Below are positions 34,530-44,079 of a stretch of DNA of 51,366 nt, piece by piece. Each line of letters begins with the position of its first letter. The stretch's first letter is position 1. The DNA is from Methylobacillus sp. (GTDB lineage: Bacteria > Pseudomonadota > Gammaproteobacteria > Burkholderiales > Burkholderiaceae_C): the NCBI GenBank assembly GCA_018607835.1, contig JABBAS010000031.1, forward strand, positions 117,634 through 168,999. The letters are read 5' to 3'. Below the pieces are notes generated by a model, which was given only the letters and a program-made list of their open reading frames with translations, was not told the origin of the DNA and did not search any database. The position numbers were made by a program, and so were the translations under genes.

Positions 34530-35719
34530 GTACTGACGTCGACCTGTACAACCTGTCGCCGACCGCCCACCTGTTAATTGTTGGCGCGCTGATCGCAAGT
34601 ATGCCGTTGGCATGGGTTTGGTGGCGCAGTCGTCATGTGCGGGCAGGGGCGCATGCCTCGGAAGCCAAGCGCCAGCGCTATGGCCTGCTGGTGACGGTCA
34701 CCTTGTTTCTGACGTTCGACCTTATTTTGTTTGGTGCGTTTACGCGCCTCACCGATTCGGGGCTGGGTTGCCCGGATTGGCCAGGTTGCTATGGCGCGGC
34801 AACGCCGCTGGGTGCGGCAGCACAGATTGATGCGGCGCAAACTGCGATGCCAACGGGGCCAGTGACCACGGGCAAGGCATGGATAGAAATGGTGCATCGC
34901 TACCTTGCCAGCGGCGTGGGTGGTTTGATTTTGGTCATGTGCCTGATGGCCTGGCGCACCCGGTCACAGCGCAACACCGGCACCACTGAGTCAGAGGCGG
35001 TGGCTGGTGTGTCGCCTTGGGTGGCGACGTTCACCTTGTTCTGGGTGTGCGTGCAAGGCGCGTTTGGCGCGCTGACGGTCACCATGAAGTTGTTTCCCGC
35101 AATTGTGACCCTCCATCTGCTGGGCGCGATGGTCTTACTCGCCTTGTTGCGCGTACAACAGATACAGGTACAACCAGCCAAGGCGCAGCCAGCTGGGCAG
35201 TTATCTATGGGTTTGTGGGTGTTTCTCGTCGCGGTGTTTGTCTTAGTGTGGGTGCAGATGGGCTTAGGCGCGTGGGTCAGCACCAACTACGCCGTACTGG
35301 CCTGCCAAGACTTTCCGACCTGTCAGGGAAGCTGGTGGCCTGCCATGAACTTTGCGCAAGGGTTTGAATGGTGGCGGCCGCTTGGTCTGCGTAGCGATGG
35401 TCAGCCCATTGCGTTCGAGGCCTTGACGGCCATTCACTATGTGCATCGCTTGTTGGCGTATGTGGTTTTGGCGGGTCTGGCTTGGGCCGGTTGGCGCTTG
35501 CGACAGACGCAGGGCTGGCATATGACTGGCAGTTTGCTATGGCTGGCGGGAGGCTGGCAGTTGTTAACGGGCGTGTCCAATGTGGTGTTAGGCTGGCCCC
35601 TGGCGGCTGCGGTGAGTCATACTGGCGGCGCTGCGGTGACGGTGCTACTGCTCACGGGTGCGATTCTGCGTGCGCGCCGCGATCGCTACGTTATTCCATC
35701 GAAAGTACCCCTGTCATGA
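34526..35719 (+). CDS. ctaA: Heme A synthase (COX15/CtaA family)
   Basis: Polytopic enzyme of 397 residues that oxidises heme O to heme [24 protein letters not shown] near residue 70 is the diagnostic motif with its conserved Cys pair; paired His are present in [32 protein letters not shown] and [11 protein letters not shown]. About eight hydrophobic helices. The GTG start at 34526 overlaps the SCO-like stop (GTGA), and its own stop overlaps ctaB (ATGA). Confidence 0.95.
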   Translation: MSTDVDLYNLSPTAHLLIVGALIASMPLAWVWWRSRHVRAGAHASEAKRQRYGLLVTVTLFLTFDLILFGAFTRLTDSGLGCPDWPGCYGAATPLGAAAQIDAAQTAMPTGPVTTGKAWIEMVHRYLASGVGGLILVMCLMAWRTRSQRNTGTTESEAVAGVSPWVATFTLFWVCVQGAFGALTVTMKLFPAIVTLHLLGAMVLLALLRVQQIQVQPAKAQPAGQLSMGLWVFLVAVFVLVWVQMGLGAWVSTNYAVLACQDFPTCQGSWWPAMNFAQGFEWWRPLGLRSDGQPIAFEALTAIHYVHRLLAYVVLAGLAWAGWRLRQTQGWHMTGSLLWLAGGWQLLTGVSNVVLGWPLAAAVSHTGGAAVTVLLLTGAILRARRDRYVIPSKVPLS

Positions 35720-36633
35720 CGTCCAATGTCGATCACCCATCGGTAGCAGCCCCTATCGCTACCATGCCCATCTGGCGACAGTTCTATGCCTTGATGAAGC
35801 CACGCGTGATTCAGTTGATTGTGTTCTGTGCCTTGATCGGTATGGTGTTAGCGGTGCCCGGAGTTCCCAGCATCAGCGAGCTGCAATTGATGGGTATTGC
35901 GTGCTTAGGGATCTGGTTGGTCTCCGGCGCAGCCGCTGCGTTCAATTGTGTTGTGGAAAGTCATATTGATGCCAAGATGCGTCGAACCAGTTGGCGGCCA
36001 ACAGCTAAGGGCGAGCTAAGCAACCGTCAAACCCTCACTTTTTCTGCGTTGCTGTGTGCAGCCGGCTCCTTGCTGCTGTACGTGTGGGTGAATCCGCTCA
36101 CTATGTGGCTAACGTTTGCAACGTTTGTGGGTTATGCGGTGATTTACACCGTTGTTCTCAAACCGCTCACACCACAGAACATCGTGATCGGTGGTGCATC
36201 GGGTGCCATGCCGCCGGTTTTAGGCTGGGCAGCCATGGCCAACGGTGTGGGTCATGAGGCCTTCATTTTGTTTTTGATCATCTTCTTGTGGACACCACCC
36301 CATTTTTGGGCCTTGGCGCTTTACCGCGTCGAAGACTATCGCAAGAGCGGACTACCGATGTTGCCCGTGACGCATGGATCAGAATTTACCCGCTTACAAA
36401 TACTGCTCTACACACTCATCTTGGCCGCAGCGTGTTTGCTGCCGTTTATGGTTGGCATGAGCGGTTGGCTCTACCTCTTTGCGGCGGTGGTGTTGTCTAT
36501 CGGGTTTACGGGCTATGCGGTGGCTTTGATGCGTCACTACTCAGATGCACTGGCGCGTAAGACGTTTAAGTTTTCACTGATTCATTTATCTGTGTTGTTT
36601 GCAGCCCTGCTAATTGACCACTATATGGTGTGA
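35716..36633 (+). CDS. ctaB: Protoheme IX farnesyltransferase
   Basis: UbiA-type prenyltransferase of 305 residues that makes heme O from heme B, feeding heme A synthase. The prenyl-diphosphate/heme motif is [16 protein letters not shown], near residue 89, and the second conserved region [19 protein letters not shown] is at about residue 200. Nine hydrophobic helices are visible. The ATG at 35716 overlaps the COX15 stop, so translation is coupled. Confidence 0.96.
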   Translation: MTSNVDHPSVAAPIATMPIWRQFYALMKPRVIQLIVFCALIGMVLAVPGVPSISELQLMGIACLGIWLVSGAAAAFNCVVESHIDAKMRRTSWRPTAKGELSNRQTLTFSALLCAAGSLLLYVWVNPLTMWLTFATFVGYAVIYTVVLKPLTPQNIVIGGASGAMPPVLGWAAMANGVGHEAFILFLIIFLWTPPHFWALALYRVEDYRKSGLPMLPVTHGSEFTRLQILLYTLILAAACLLPFMVGMSGWLYLFAAVVLSIGFTGYAVALMRHYSDALARKTFKFSLIHLSVLFAALLIDHYMV

Positions 36634-36665
36634 TGGTGCGCTACGCCTCACAGAGAAGGTATGAC

Positions 36666-37298
36666 ATGTATTTATGCGGTTTAAAGAATAAGCTCGCGGT
36701 GAGCGTGCGCCGCATGGGTGCGGTGGCCGTCGTGGCCGTTGGTGCTTTGTTGCTCAGCGCATGCGCAGATGATGGCCCGCCCTTCGTTGGCATTGACGTG
36801 ACGGGTGCGAATTACGCCAATGCGTTCACGCTCACTGACCACAATGGCGTCGAACGCTCGCTGGGTGATTTTGCAGGCAAGGTGGTGGTTATTTTCTTTG
36901 GTTACACGCAATGTCCAGACGTCTGTCCATCGTCCATGACGGAGATGGCTGAAGCCAAGCGGCTACTGGGCGCGGATGGCGACCGGTTTCAAGGGCTGTT
37001 TCTGAGTGTGGACCCAGAGCGAGATACGCCAGAGATCATGCGGGCCTACGTGTCGCACTTTGATGACAGCTTCTTGGCGTTGTATACGCAGCCCGGTGCG
37101 CTGCAACAGTTGGCCAAGGACTTCAAGATTTACTTCAAGAAGGTCCCGGGTCCCACGCCCACGAGCTACACCATGGACCATTCGGCGGGTAGCTACGTGT
37201 ACGACACCACAGGCCAGCTGCGTTTGTACAACCGATACAACACGGGGGCGGCCGGGTTGGCGTCAGACGTCAAGCGGTTACTGGCTGAGGCGAGCTAA
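36666..37298 (+). CDS. SCO1/SenC family copper chaperone lipoprotein
   Basis: 210 residues, with a lipobox LLLSAC (about residues 27-32), so probably membrane-anchored by lipid. C83-PDV-C87 and H172 (in YTMDHSAGSYVYD) are the three copper ligands of Sco1, which loads the CuA site of subunit II. GAGAAGG at 36653-36659 is correctly placed for ATG 36666; earlier in-frame starts at 36630/36633 overlap ctaB and are less likely. Its stop overlaps the stop of the reductase gene on the other strand by 4 bases. Confidence 0.93.
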   Translation: MYLCGLKNKLAVSVRRMGAVAVVAVGALLLSACADDGPPFVGIDVTGANYANAFTLTDHNGVERSLGDFAGKVVVIFFGYTQCPDVCPSSMTEMAEAKRLLGADGDRFQGLFLSVDPERDTPEIMRAYVSHFDDSFLALYTQPGALQQLAKDFKIYFKKVPGPTPTSYTMDHSAGSYVYDTTGQLRLYNRYNTGAAGLASDVKRLLAEAS

Positions 37299-38332
37299 TT
37301 TTGCGCTGTATCGGCAGCGCTGGTAAAGGAGTCGGCGAAGAAGGCTTCTTCTGGCAGACCCCGTTCGCTCACGAAGTCGCGTTTTGCCGCGTCCACCACG
37401 ATGGGGGCGCCGCAGACATACGCTTGCATTCCGGACATGTCCGCAATATCTGCAAGCGCCGCAGCATGCACAAAACCGGTGCGACCTGTCCAGTTATCGT
37501 CCGCCGTGGCATCAGAGACGACAGGGATATAGCGCACGTTTGGCAAGCGTTCGGCTAGGGCCATCATCCAGTCGTGGAGGTATAGGTCTGCCGGACGACG
37601 GCCTCCCCAATAGACGACGATATCGCGGGTAGATTGGGTAAAGTCTATGTGCTCTAGTATGGCCTTGATGGGCGCAAATCCCGTGCCCGAGGCCACGAAA
37701 ACCATGGGCTTGTCGCTGTCCTCGCGCAGATAAAAGCTGCCGTAAGGCCCCTCTATACGCAGGATATCCTTTTCCTTCATGGTGCTAAACACCGCGTCCG
37801 TGAACTTGCCGCCTGGCATGTGGCGAATGTGCAGCTCGATGCCGGGGAGGGTACTTTGTGTGTGCGGCGCATTGGCCATGGAGTAGCTGCGACGATCGCC
37901 ATCACGCAGCAAAAATTCCACATATTGCCCTGCGCGGTAAACAAAGGGTTCCGTGGCGGGCACTTGTAAGCGCAACAAGGCCACGTCCTCAGAGGGGCGG
38001 CTCAGGTGCGCAACGCGCACAGGCATCTTCTTAATCGGCAAGGCCCCTTCGGCGGTCACCTGTTTAGACTCTAAAACCACATCGCTGGTGGGAACCCCAC
38101 AGCAGGTGAGTACATAGCCTGCCGCCTCTTCTTCGGGAGAGAGTGCCTTGGCTTGGTGTGGACCGTGCACAACGTCACCACTGATCTTTTTGCATTTGCA
38201 TGAGCCGCATGCGCCGTCTTTACAGCCGTAGGGCATGCCAATACCTTGGCGAATGGCAGCGGCCAAAATCGCCTCATCGGGTTGGGTGGTGAAGGCGCGT
38301 TCGCTGGGCTGGACGGTTATATTAAATGTCAT
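37295..38332 (-). CDS. Ferredoxin-fused flavin reductase (CDP-6-deoxy-delta-3,4-glucoseen reductase-like)
   Basis: 345 residues. The N-terminal [2Fe-2S] domain has C-KDGA-C-GS-C-KC and a distant LTCC, fitting C-x4-C-x2-C-xn-C. The C-terminal half is ferredoxin-NADP reductase-like: RSYSMAN binds FAD, FVASGTGFAPIKAI and YVCGAPIVV bind NAD(P)H. Such proteins pass electrons to oxygenases or to sugar deoxygenases. No oxygenase or sugar gene cluster is here, so the partner is unknown. Start ATG 38332 (MTFNITV); a much longer open frame to 38761 overlaps the epimerase and is rejected. Confidence 0.9.
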   Translation of the reverse strand: MTFNITVQPSERAFTTQPDEAILAAAIRQGIGMPYGCKDGACGSCKCKKISGDVVHGPHQAKALSPEEEAAGYVLTCCGVPTSDVVLESKQVTAEGALPIKKMPVRVAHLSRPSEDVALLRLQVPATEPFVYRAGQYVEFLLRDGDRRSYSMANAPHTQSTLPGIELHIRHMPGGKFTDAVFSTMKEKDILRIEGPYGSFYLREDSDKPMVFVASGTGFAPIKAILEHIDFTQSTRDIVVYWGGRRPADLYLHDWMMALAERLPNVRYIPVVSDATADDNWTGRTGFVHAAALADIADMSGMQAYVCGAPIVVDAAKRDFVSERGLPEEAFFADSFTSAADTAQN

Positions 38333-38421
38333 ACTGATGTGTGTACCGCAGGCTGCGGTAAGCAATGGGAAACGTGGTTGCAACACGTTGTATTGTCGCA
38401 AAAAATAGACAAGGGTTTCGC

Positions 38422-39375
38422 ATGGTGGGTATTGGCGCATTGCCAGCACGTTTTCGTCGACCGCGTTTGCTGATCGTCGGTTGTGGCGATGTTGGCCAAC
38501 GCGTGAGCCGCGTTGTGCCGTCATCTGCGGCGTACGCGTCGTCGGCTTGGCAGGTGATGGCGTTGACCTCCACTCCTGAGCGCGTGCCGGCCTTGCGCGC
38601 GATGGGTGTGCGCCCTCTGATCGGTAATTTAGACGACTTGGCCAGCCTACAGCGGTTAGCCGGTGTGGCCACCCATGTCTTGCACCTCGCTCCCCCCAAC
38701 CCTGATGGCGATGTCGATAGACGTACACGCGCACTGGTGCGCGCGCTGGGTAGGCGCTCACGCCCCATCAAGCTGGTCTACGGGTCGACCACAGGCGTCT
38801 ATGGTGACTGCGGTGGGGCGTGGGTCAACGAGTGCGCGTCGCTTGCGCCAGGGACAGCACGCGCCCATCGTCGGGTGAGCGCAGAGACATCGATTAAACG
38901 GTTTGCACGCTGCTTTGGTGTGCCCTATACCGTGCTGCGGATACCCGGTATCTATGCGCCAGATCGGGCTGGCGGTACGCCAAAACAGCGCTTAGAGCGC
39001 AAGACCCCGGTGCTTGTGCCAGAGGCTGATGTATTTACCAACCACATTCATGCCGATGATTTGGCCCGCGCGTGTTGGCTGTCGCTTGTGGGGCGCGCGT
39101 CCTATGCGGCCGTTAATGTCACCGACGACTCTGACATGCGTATGTCGCAATACATGGACTTTGCGGCAGCCGTGTATCAGCTCGACAAGCCGCCCCGCAT
39201 GACGCTCGAGCAGATACAGGCGCACTTAACACCGATGGCGCTCAGCTTCATGCAGGAGTCACGCAGGTTGGTGAATACACGCATGAAAACCCGATTAGGC
39301 TTGCAACTGCGTTATCCCACGGTACGCGAAGGCCTTACGCAAATACCCCAGCCGTTTCATCCATCGCATCGCTGA
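38422..39375 (+). CDS. NAD(P)-dependent epimerase/dehydratase family protein
   Basis: Extended SDR, 317 residues. The nucleotide motif GCGDVGQRV is near residue 22; the active-site-like segment is KLVYGSTTGVYGDCGG, which has Ser/Thr and Tyr but not a standard YxxxK, so the catalytic status is uncertain. HIHADDLARACWLSL and NVTDDSDMRMSQY are typical of the family. ATG 38422 has AAGGG six bases upstream and is preferred over ATG 38365. Its 3' end overlaps the convergent acyl-CoA dehydrogenase by 41 bases. Confidence 0.85.
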   Translation: MVGIGALPARFRRPRLLIVGCGDVGQRVSRVVPSSAAYASSAWQVMALTSTPERVPALRAMGVRPLIGNLDDLASLQRLAGVATHVLHLAPPNPDGDVDRRTRALVRALGRRSRPIKLVYGSTTGVYGDCGGAWVNECASLAPGTARAHRRVSAETSIKRFARCFGVPYTVLRIPGIYAPDRAGGTPKQRLERKTPVLVPEADVFTNHIHADDLARACWLSLVGRASYAAVNVTDDSDMRMSQYMDFAAAVYQLDKPPRMTLEQIQAHLTPMALSFMQESRRLVNTRMKTRLGLQLRYPTVREGLTQIPQPFHPSHR

Positions 39376-40468
39376 CGACACCCAAGTGGTGCAGTGTGTC
39401 GCCGTAGGTCATTTCCATTTGCGTGAGCCGTTTGAAGTAGTGGCTAACGGCATACTCATCGGTCACACCGATACCGCCGTGCAGCTGCACGCAGGTTTGG
39501 CCGACGAAGCGCATGCTCTCTCCGAGTTGCACTTTAGCGCGGGAGATCGCTTGACGTCTTTCCGCGGCCGGGGCGTTGAGCTTCAGGGTCGCGTAATAGC
39601 TCATGGAGCGTGCGAGTTCTAGCGCCATTTTCACGTCTGCCACCTTGTGTCGCAGGGCTTGGAAACTCGCAATCGCCGAGCGAAACTGTTGTCGGGTGTT
39701 CATGTAGTCCACCGTCATGGCCAGCGTCTTCTCCATCACGCCAACGGCTTCTGCTGCCAAGAAGGCAATGCCCATCGCCTCGATCAGCGCAGAGGCCTCA
39801 GCGCCAGACGTGGTGAGCAGTTGCGCGGGTGCATTGTCTAGGTGTAGCTCGGCCGCATTGCCGCCATCTTGCGTGCCGTAAGCCTCGCACTGGACACCTG
39901 CTGCGTCGCGCGCCACGATAAACAGGGCGGGTTGTCCATCTAACTGAGCATTCACGATGAATGCGTGCGCGCTACCTCCCCCCAGCACCACGTGTTTGCT
40001 ACCCGTTAAGGTGGCGGAGCCGGCCTCGGCTCCCGCGCCTTGTGCAGAGGTGGCTTGCGTTGTACAAACCGATACGCGGTATCTCCCCCCACGTTCATTG
40101 AGGGCAATCGCCAGTCGTTTTTCACCGCTGGCCAGCGCGGGTAGCCACTGCGTCTTGAGCGCACTGCTGGCAAACTGTTGCAAGGTGGCACTCGCCATCC
40201 AAGTGAGCGCTATCGGTTCGACGACCAACGCCGCACCTAACTTTTCCATCACAACCATGGCCTCGACGGGACCCATGTCCATACCGTCAAAGTCACTGTC
40301 GGTCACGAGGCCGCATAGCCCCAAGGCGGCCATTTCTTGGTACGCATCGTCGGAAAAACCGCCTGCTTTACTGGTCGCCACGCGTCTATCAAATGTGTAG
40401 GCTTTGTCTGCCCAGCGGGCGACGGCATCTGCAAGTTGGACTTGCTCGTCTGAGAAATTGAAATCCAT
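39335..40468 (-). CDS. Acyl-CoA dehydrogenase, small divergent subunit-like
   Basis: 377 residues of the acyl-CoA dehydrogenase fold: N-terminal helices, a beta domain, then LAAEAVGVMEKTLAMTVDYMNTRQQFRSAIASFQALRHKVADV in the C-terminal helical domain and QLHGGIGVTDEY. The FAD/substrate motif YxEPxAGSD of the beta domain is replaced by ALNERGGRYRVS. The partner gene upstream keeps the motif. This pattern fits the second subunit of a heterotetrameric dehydrogenase. There are only 11 bases between the two genes. Confidence 0.87.
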   Translation of the reverse strand: MDFNFSDEQVQLADAVARWADKAYTFDRRVATSKAGGFSDDAYQEMAALGLCGLVTDSDFDGMDMGPVEAMVVMEKLGAALVVEPIALTWMASATLQQFASSALKTQWLPALASGEKRLAIALNERGGRYRVSVCTTQATSAQGAGAEAGSATLTGSKHVVLGGGSAHAFIVNAQLDGQPALFIVARDAAGVQCEAYGTQDGGNAAELHLDNAPAQLLTTSGAEASALIEAMGIAFLAAEAVGVMEKTLAMTVDYMNTRQQFRSAIASFQALRHKVADVKMALELARSMSYYATLKLNAPAAERRQAISRAKVQLGESMRFVGQTCVQLHGGIGVTDEYAVSHYFKRLTQMEMTYGDTLHHLGVVSDAMDETAGVFA

Positions 40469-40479
40469 GCTGTGTTTCC

Positions 40480-41685
40480 TTACGTACTGAGTACCGTTTG
40501 GGCAACGATATTGCGCTGTACCTCGTTACTACCGCCGTAGATGGTGGTTTTACGCATATTGAAGTAGCTGCTCGCAAGCGGGGCATTGCCGACATTCCCA
40601 CCGGGGAATCCCGATAAGCCAAGCGCTTGGTCGCCTTGCCAGCCAGCCTCCATGGCATCAAAAATAAACGGCAGGGCAGATGGTCCGCCAGCCAGCATCA
40701 TGAGTTCGGTGTAACGTTGTTGGATTTCGCTACCTCGGATTTTCAGCAGCCCCGCGATGTCTAAATTGCTTTTGCCAGCGGTTTGCGCTGACAGCACGCG
40801 CAGTACCATCATCTCTAACGCGACGATATCGATTTCTAGTTTGGCGATTTGGTCACGGAACCGGCTGTCGTCGTAGACACCTTCCGATTTGGCGATGCGC
40901 TTCAAGCGCTCAAGCTCACGCTTTGCGCGGTTGACATCGGCGATATTGGTGCGCTCATGCGCGAGCAGATACTTGGCGTAATCCCAGCCTTTGTTTTCCT
41001 CGCCAATGAGGTTTTCGGCAGGCACGCTGACATTATCGAACCACACCTCGTTGACCTCACACTCGCCGTCAAGCAAGCGGATAGGCCGCACGGTGACGCC
41101 GGGAGAGGTCATGTCAATGAGCAGAAAGCTGATGCCGGTTTGCGGTTTGCCCGTGGTGTCGGTTCGGACCAAGCAAAAGATCCAATCGCCGAACTGCCCT
41201 AAGGTGGTCCACGTTTTTTGTCCGTTCACCACATAGTGGTCGCCGTTGCGCTCTGCGCGCGTCTTCAGTGATGCCAGGTCCGAGCCCGCGCCAGGCTCGC
41301 TGTAGCCTTGGCTCCACCAGACCTCGCCGCTGGCGATACCGGGCAGAAAGCGCTGCTGCTGCTCGGTATTGCCGAATGCCATGATCACAGGCGCCACCAT
41401 GACGGGGCCGAAGGGCACCACGCGCGGCGCCCCTGCTAAAGCGCACTCTTCCTCAAAGAGGTGTTTTTTAATGGCATCCCAGCCGGGGCCACCAAACTGC
41501 TCTGGCCAACCGTATCCCAGCCAACCCTTGGTGCCTAATATTTGGGCCCAACGTTGCATGTCATCACGGTGCAGTCGTTGTGCGCCGTGCACCTTGGCTG
41601 AAATATCTTTGGGTAGGTTGGCCGTGACCCATTCGCGAACCATTTGGCGAAACGCCTGTTCATCGGCCGTGAAAGCTAAATCCAT
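40480..41685 (-). CDS. Acyl-CoA dehydrogenase
   Basis: 401 residues with a full domain order. WWSQGYSEPGAGSDLASLKTRA binds the flavin and acyl-CoA, and DHYVVNGQKTWTT, NKGWDYAKYLLAHERT and IYGGSNEVQRNIVAQ are typical. The start MDLAFTADEQAFRQ at ATG 41685 is family-typical; an in-frame start at 41721 is not needed. First of a two-gene operon with the 377-residue paralogue; together they probably oxidise a CoA thioester that is not a simple straight-chain fatty acid. Confidence 0.9.
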   Translation of the reverse strand: MDLAFTADEQAFRQMVREWVTANLPKDISAKVHGAQRLHRDDMQRWAQILGTKGWLGYGWPEQFGGPGWDAIKKHLFEEECALAGAPRVVPFGPVMVAPVIMAFGNTEQQQRFLPGIASGEVWWSQGYSEPGAGSDLASLKTRAERNGDHYVVNGQKTWTTLGQFGDWIFCLVRTDTTGKPQTGISFLLIDMTSPGVTVRPIRLLDGECEVNEVWFDNVSVPAENLIGEENKGWDYAKYLLAHERTNIADVNRAKRELERLKRIAKSEGVYDDSRFRDQIAKLEIDIVALEMMVLRVLSAQTAGKSNLDIAGLLKIRGSEIQQRYTELMMLAGGPSALPFIFDAMEAGWQGDQALGLSGFPGGNVGNAPLASSYFNMRKTTIYGGSNEVQRNIVAQTVLST

Positions 41686-41780
41686 ACAGAAGTCCTTGAG
41701 TCTTACTGGGGCAAAATACACCCAATTGCTAACATATCACTCGAAACACGCTTAGGCAATTGTCCGAAAAATTTAAGTTT

Positions 41781-42404
41781 ATGTCTGTCACGAACCCAAC
41801 GCCACAATCGATCGTTATTCTCATTTCTGGTGGAGGGTCTAACATGCGCGCCATCGTCGAGACCGCATCGCGTCGCGCTTGGTTGGCGCGCTTTGGCGCG
41901 GAGGTGACTGGTGTGGTGAGCAATCAGGCCAATGCCGCTGGCTTAGCGTGGGCGGCCAGCCAGGGTATTGCGACGCGTAGCCTGTCGCATCACGGTTTCG
42001 CCTCACGCGAAGCCTTTGACCAAGCTCTAATCGCCGATATTGAGGCGCTAAATGGCGGTCAGCGCCCCGCTTTCGTCGTTTTAGCGGGCTTTATGCGTAT
42101 TTTGACCCCTGGGTTTGTTGGGCACTTTGAAAATCGGTTGCTGAACATTCATCCCAGCTTGCTACCCGCATTCCCTGGGCTGCACACCCATCAGCGCGCA
42201 TTGGCGATGGGTTGCCAATTTGCGGGCGCAACCGTCCACCGGGTGACACCGGTGTTGGATGAGGGTGAGATTCTCGCGCAAGCGGTTGTACCCGTCCTAC
42301 CGGGCGACGATGCCGACCAATTAGCGGCGAGGGTCTTAACCCAAGAGCACCGCATTTACCCCAGAGCCATAGAGGCCTTGCTCGCGCAAGGCGTGCGGAC
42401 ATAG
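41781..42404 (+). CDS. purN: Phosphoribosylglycinamide formyltransferase
   Basis: Third step of purine synthesis, using 10-formyltetrahydrofolate. ISGGGSNMRAIVE at the N-terminus binds the phosphate of GAR; FVVLAGFMRILTPGFV and NIHPSLLPAFPGLHTHQRAL contain the catalytic Asn and His; DEGEILAQAVVPVLPGDDADQLAARV is also standard. ATG 41781 is preferred over TTG 41760; the ribosome site is weak. It is divergent from the acyl-CoA dehydrogenase pair with 95 bases in between. Confidence 0.95.
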   Translation: MSVTNPTPQSIVILISGGGSNMRAIVETASRRAWLARFGAEVTGVVSNQANAAGLAWAASQGIATRSLSHHGFASREAFDQALIADIEALNGGQRPAFVVLAGFMRILTPGFVGHFENRLLNIHPSLLPAFPGLHTHQRALAMGCQFAGATVHRVTPVLDEGEILAQAVVPVLPGDDADQLAARVLTQEHRIYPRAIEALLAQGVRT

Positions 42405-42425
42405 GCGGCCTGCGGCTTTATGGCC

Positions 42426-44045
42426 TTACAGCGTGGTTTGAAAGACCAGCCCCGCATGCTCGCGCATGGCGTGAAACTTAATTTTTGGCCAGTTAGCCTC
42501 TACCGCCCGCAAGGTCGCGCTGTGGTCCACCAGCAAGGTGGGCGCGTCCACGGCGTCGAGTGCGATGCGGTGCGCGTTGGCTTGCATAAAGCGCTTTAGC
42601 TCGGTTTCCCCGCCGTCTTCGGGTTCACAGGTGACCCACCGCGCGAGCGAATAGTTGCTATTACCTATGCGCGCTTTGACGCCGTATTCGGCCTGTAATC
42701 GGTGCGCAACAACCTCAAATTGCAACTGTCCGACGGCGCCCAGCAGCAAAACAGAACCGGCGATCGGTCGGAAGACCTGAATCGCACCTTCTTCGCCAAG
42801 CTGCGTCAAACCCGCACGCAGTTGTTTGGTACGCAGCGGGTCGGCCACCTCTACGGTGCGAATCATTTCCGGTGCAAAGAAGGGGAGCCCGGTGAACTGC
42901 AAGGTCTCGCCTTCTGTTAGCGTGTCGCCCAGTTGCAGGACACCGTGATTGGGTATACCAATGATGTCCCCCCCGTAGGCCTCTTCGAGGAGTTCTCGGC
43001 GCTGGCTCAAAAAACTCACAACCGTGTTGGGACGGAGTTCTTTGCCTGAGCGCACGACTTTGAGCCGCATGCCTCGTTCAAAGTGCCCGCTCACCACACG
43101 AACGAATGCGATACGGTCACGGTGTGCCGGGTCCATGTTGGCCTGAATCTTAAAAACAACGCCGGTGAATTTTTTCTCTGTGGGCTCAACGATACGTTGC
43201 AGTGTGGAGCGCTCAGAGGGCGGCGGCGCTAAGTCAACGAGGGCGTCCAACACCTCACGCACGCCAAAGTTGTTGACGGCCGAACCGAACAACATCGGGG
43301 TTTGCTTACCAGCCAAAAACGCGGCCTGATCAAACACGGGACTTGCACCATCAATGAGTTCCAGCTCGCCCTTTGCATCTGCAAATTCGGCACCAAAACG
43401 CGCAGCAGACGTGGCGTTGTCCAAGCCGGACAGCACCTCTTCTTCGCCGCCACGTCGGTTCTCGCCCGCGCTGAACACGCGCATTTGGTCGGTGCGCCGG
43501 TCGTAGACGCCATGAAAACGCTTGCCCATACCCACGGGCCACGTAAAGGGAATGACGGTCATACCCAATTCGCGCTCGATCTCATCCATCACATCGAGTG
43601 GGGCTTGGACTTCTCTGTCCATTTTGTTAACGAATGTCAGGATAGGCGTATTCCGCGCCCGGCAAACTTGCAATAGCCGTCGCGTCTGTGGCTCTACACC
43701 GTTGGCGGCATCAATGACCATCAACGCCGCGTCCACTGCAGTGAGTACGCGGTAGGTGTCCTCTGAGAAATCTTGGTGACCAGGCGTGTCTAGAAGGTTA
43801 ATCACGCAGTCGCGGTACTCCATTTGCATCACCGAGCTGGCGACAGAGATGCCGCGTTGCTTTTCAATTTCCATCCAGTCGCTCGTGGCGTGTCGCACCG
43901 CCTTACGGGCTTTTACGCTCCCGGCAATGTTGATGGCACCCGAGAAAAGCAACAGCTTTTCAGTCAATGTGGTTTTCCCTGCGTCCGGGTGGGAAATGAT
44001 GGCGAAGGTGCGACGACGACGAACTTGGTGGGCGATTTCAGACAT
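42426..44045 (-). CDS. prfC: Peptide chain release factor 3
   Basis: GTPase that recycles RF1 and RF2 after termination. 539 residues. G1 is SHPDAGKTTLTEKL, G2 GISVASSVMQ, G3 LLDTPGHQDFSEDTYR and G4 FVNKMDRE. The C-terminal domains III/IV carry the RF3 pattern (GAVGQLQFEVVAHRLQAEYG). The length and the start ATG 44045 agree with the family. It shares a 34-base divergent gap with the methyltransferase gene. Confidence 0.97.
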   Translation of the reverse strand: MSEIAHQVRRRRTFAIISHPDAGKTTLTEKLLLFSGAINIAGSVKARKAVRHATSDWMEIEKQRGISVASSVMQMEYRDCVINLLDTPGHQDFSEDTYRVLTAVDAALMVIDAANGVEPQTRRLLQVCRARNTPILTFVNKMDREVQAPLDVMDEIERELGMTVIPFTWPVGMGKRFHGVYDRRTDQMRVFSAGENRRGGEEEVLSGLDNATSAARFGAEFADAKGELELIDGASPVFDQAAFLAGKQTPMLFGSAVNNFGVREVLDALVDLAPPPSERSTLQRIVEPTEKKFTGVVFKIQANMDPAHRDRIAFVRVVSGHFERGMRLKVVRSGKELRPNTVVSFLSQRRELLEEAYGGDIIGIPNHGVLQLGDTLTEGETLQFTGLPFFAPEMIRTVEVADPLRTKQLRAGLTQLGEEGAIQVFRPIAGSVLLLGAVGQLQFEVVAHRLQAEYGVKARIGNSNYSLARWVTCEPEDGGETELKRFMQANAHRIALDAVDAPTLLVDHSATLRAVEANWPKIKFHAMREHAGLVFQTTL

Positions 44046-44079
44046 AGGCTCGCATTATCCAGCATGGGACAATAGCGCC

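Noticed and set aside
38333-38761. Extension of the ferredoxin-reductase frame upstream
   Set aside because: It covers the epimerase gene on the other strand and adds arginine-rich, non-conserved residues; the family start is at 38332.
43786-44079. Long upstream extension of the RsmB-type methyltransferase frame
   Set aside because: It runs antisense through prfC; the ATG at 44080 fits the protein's N-terminus and the gap between divergent genes.
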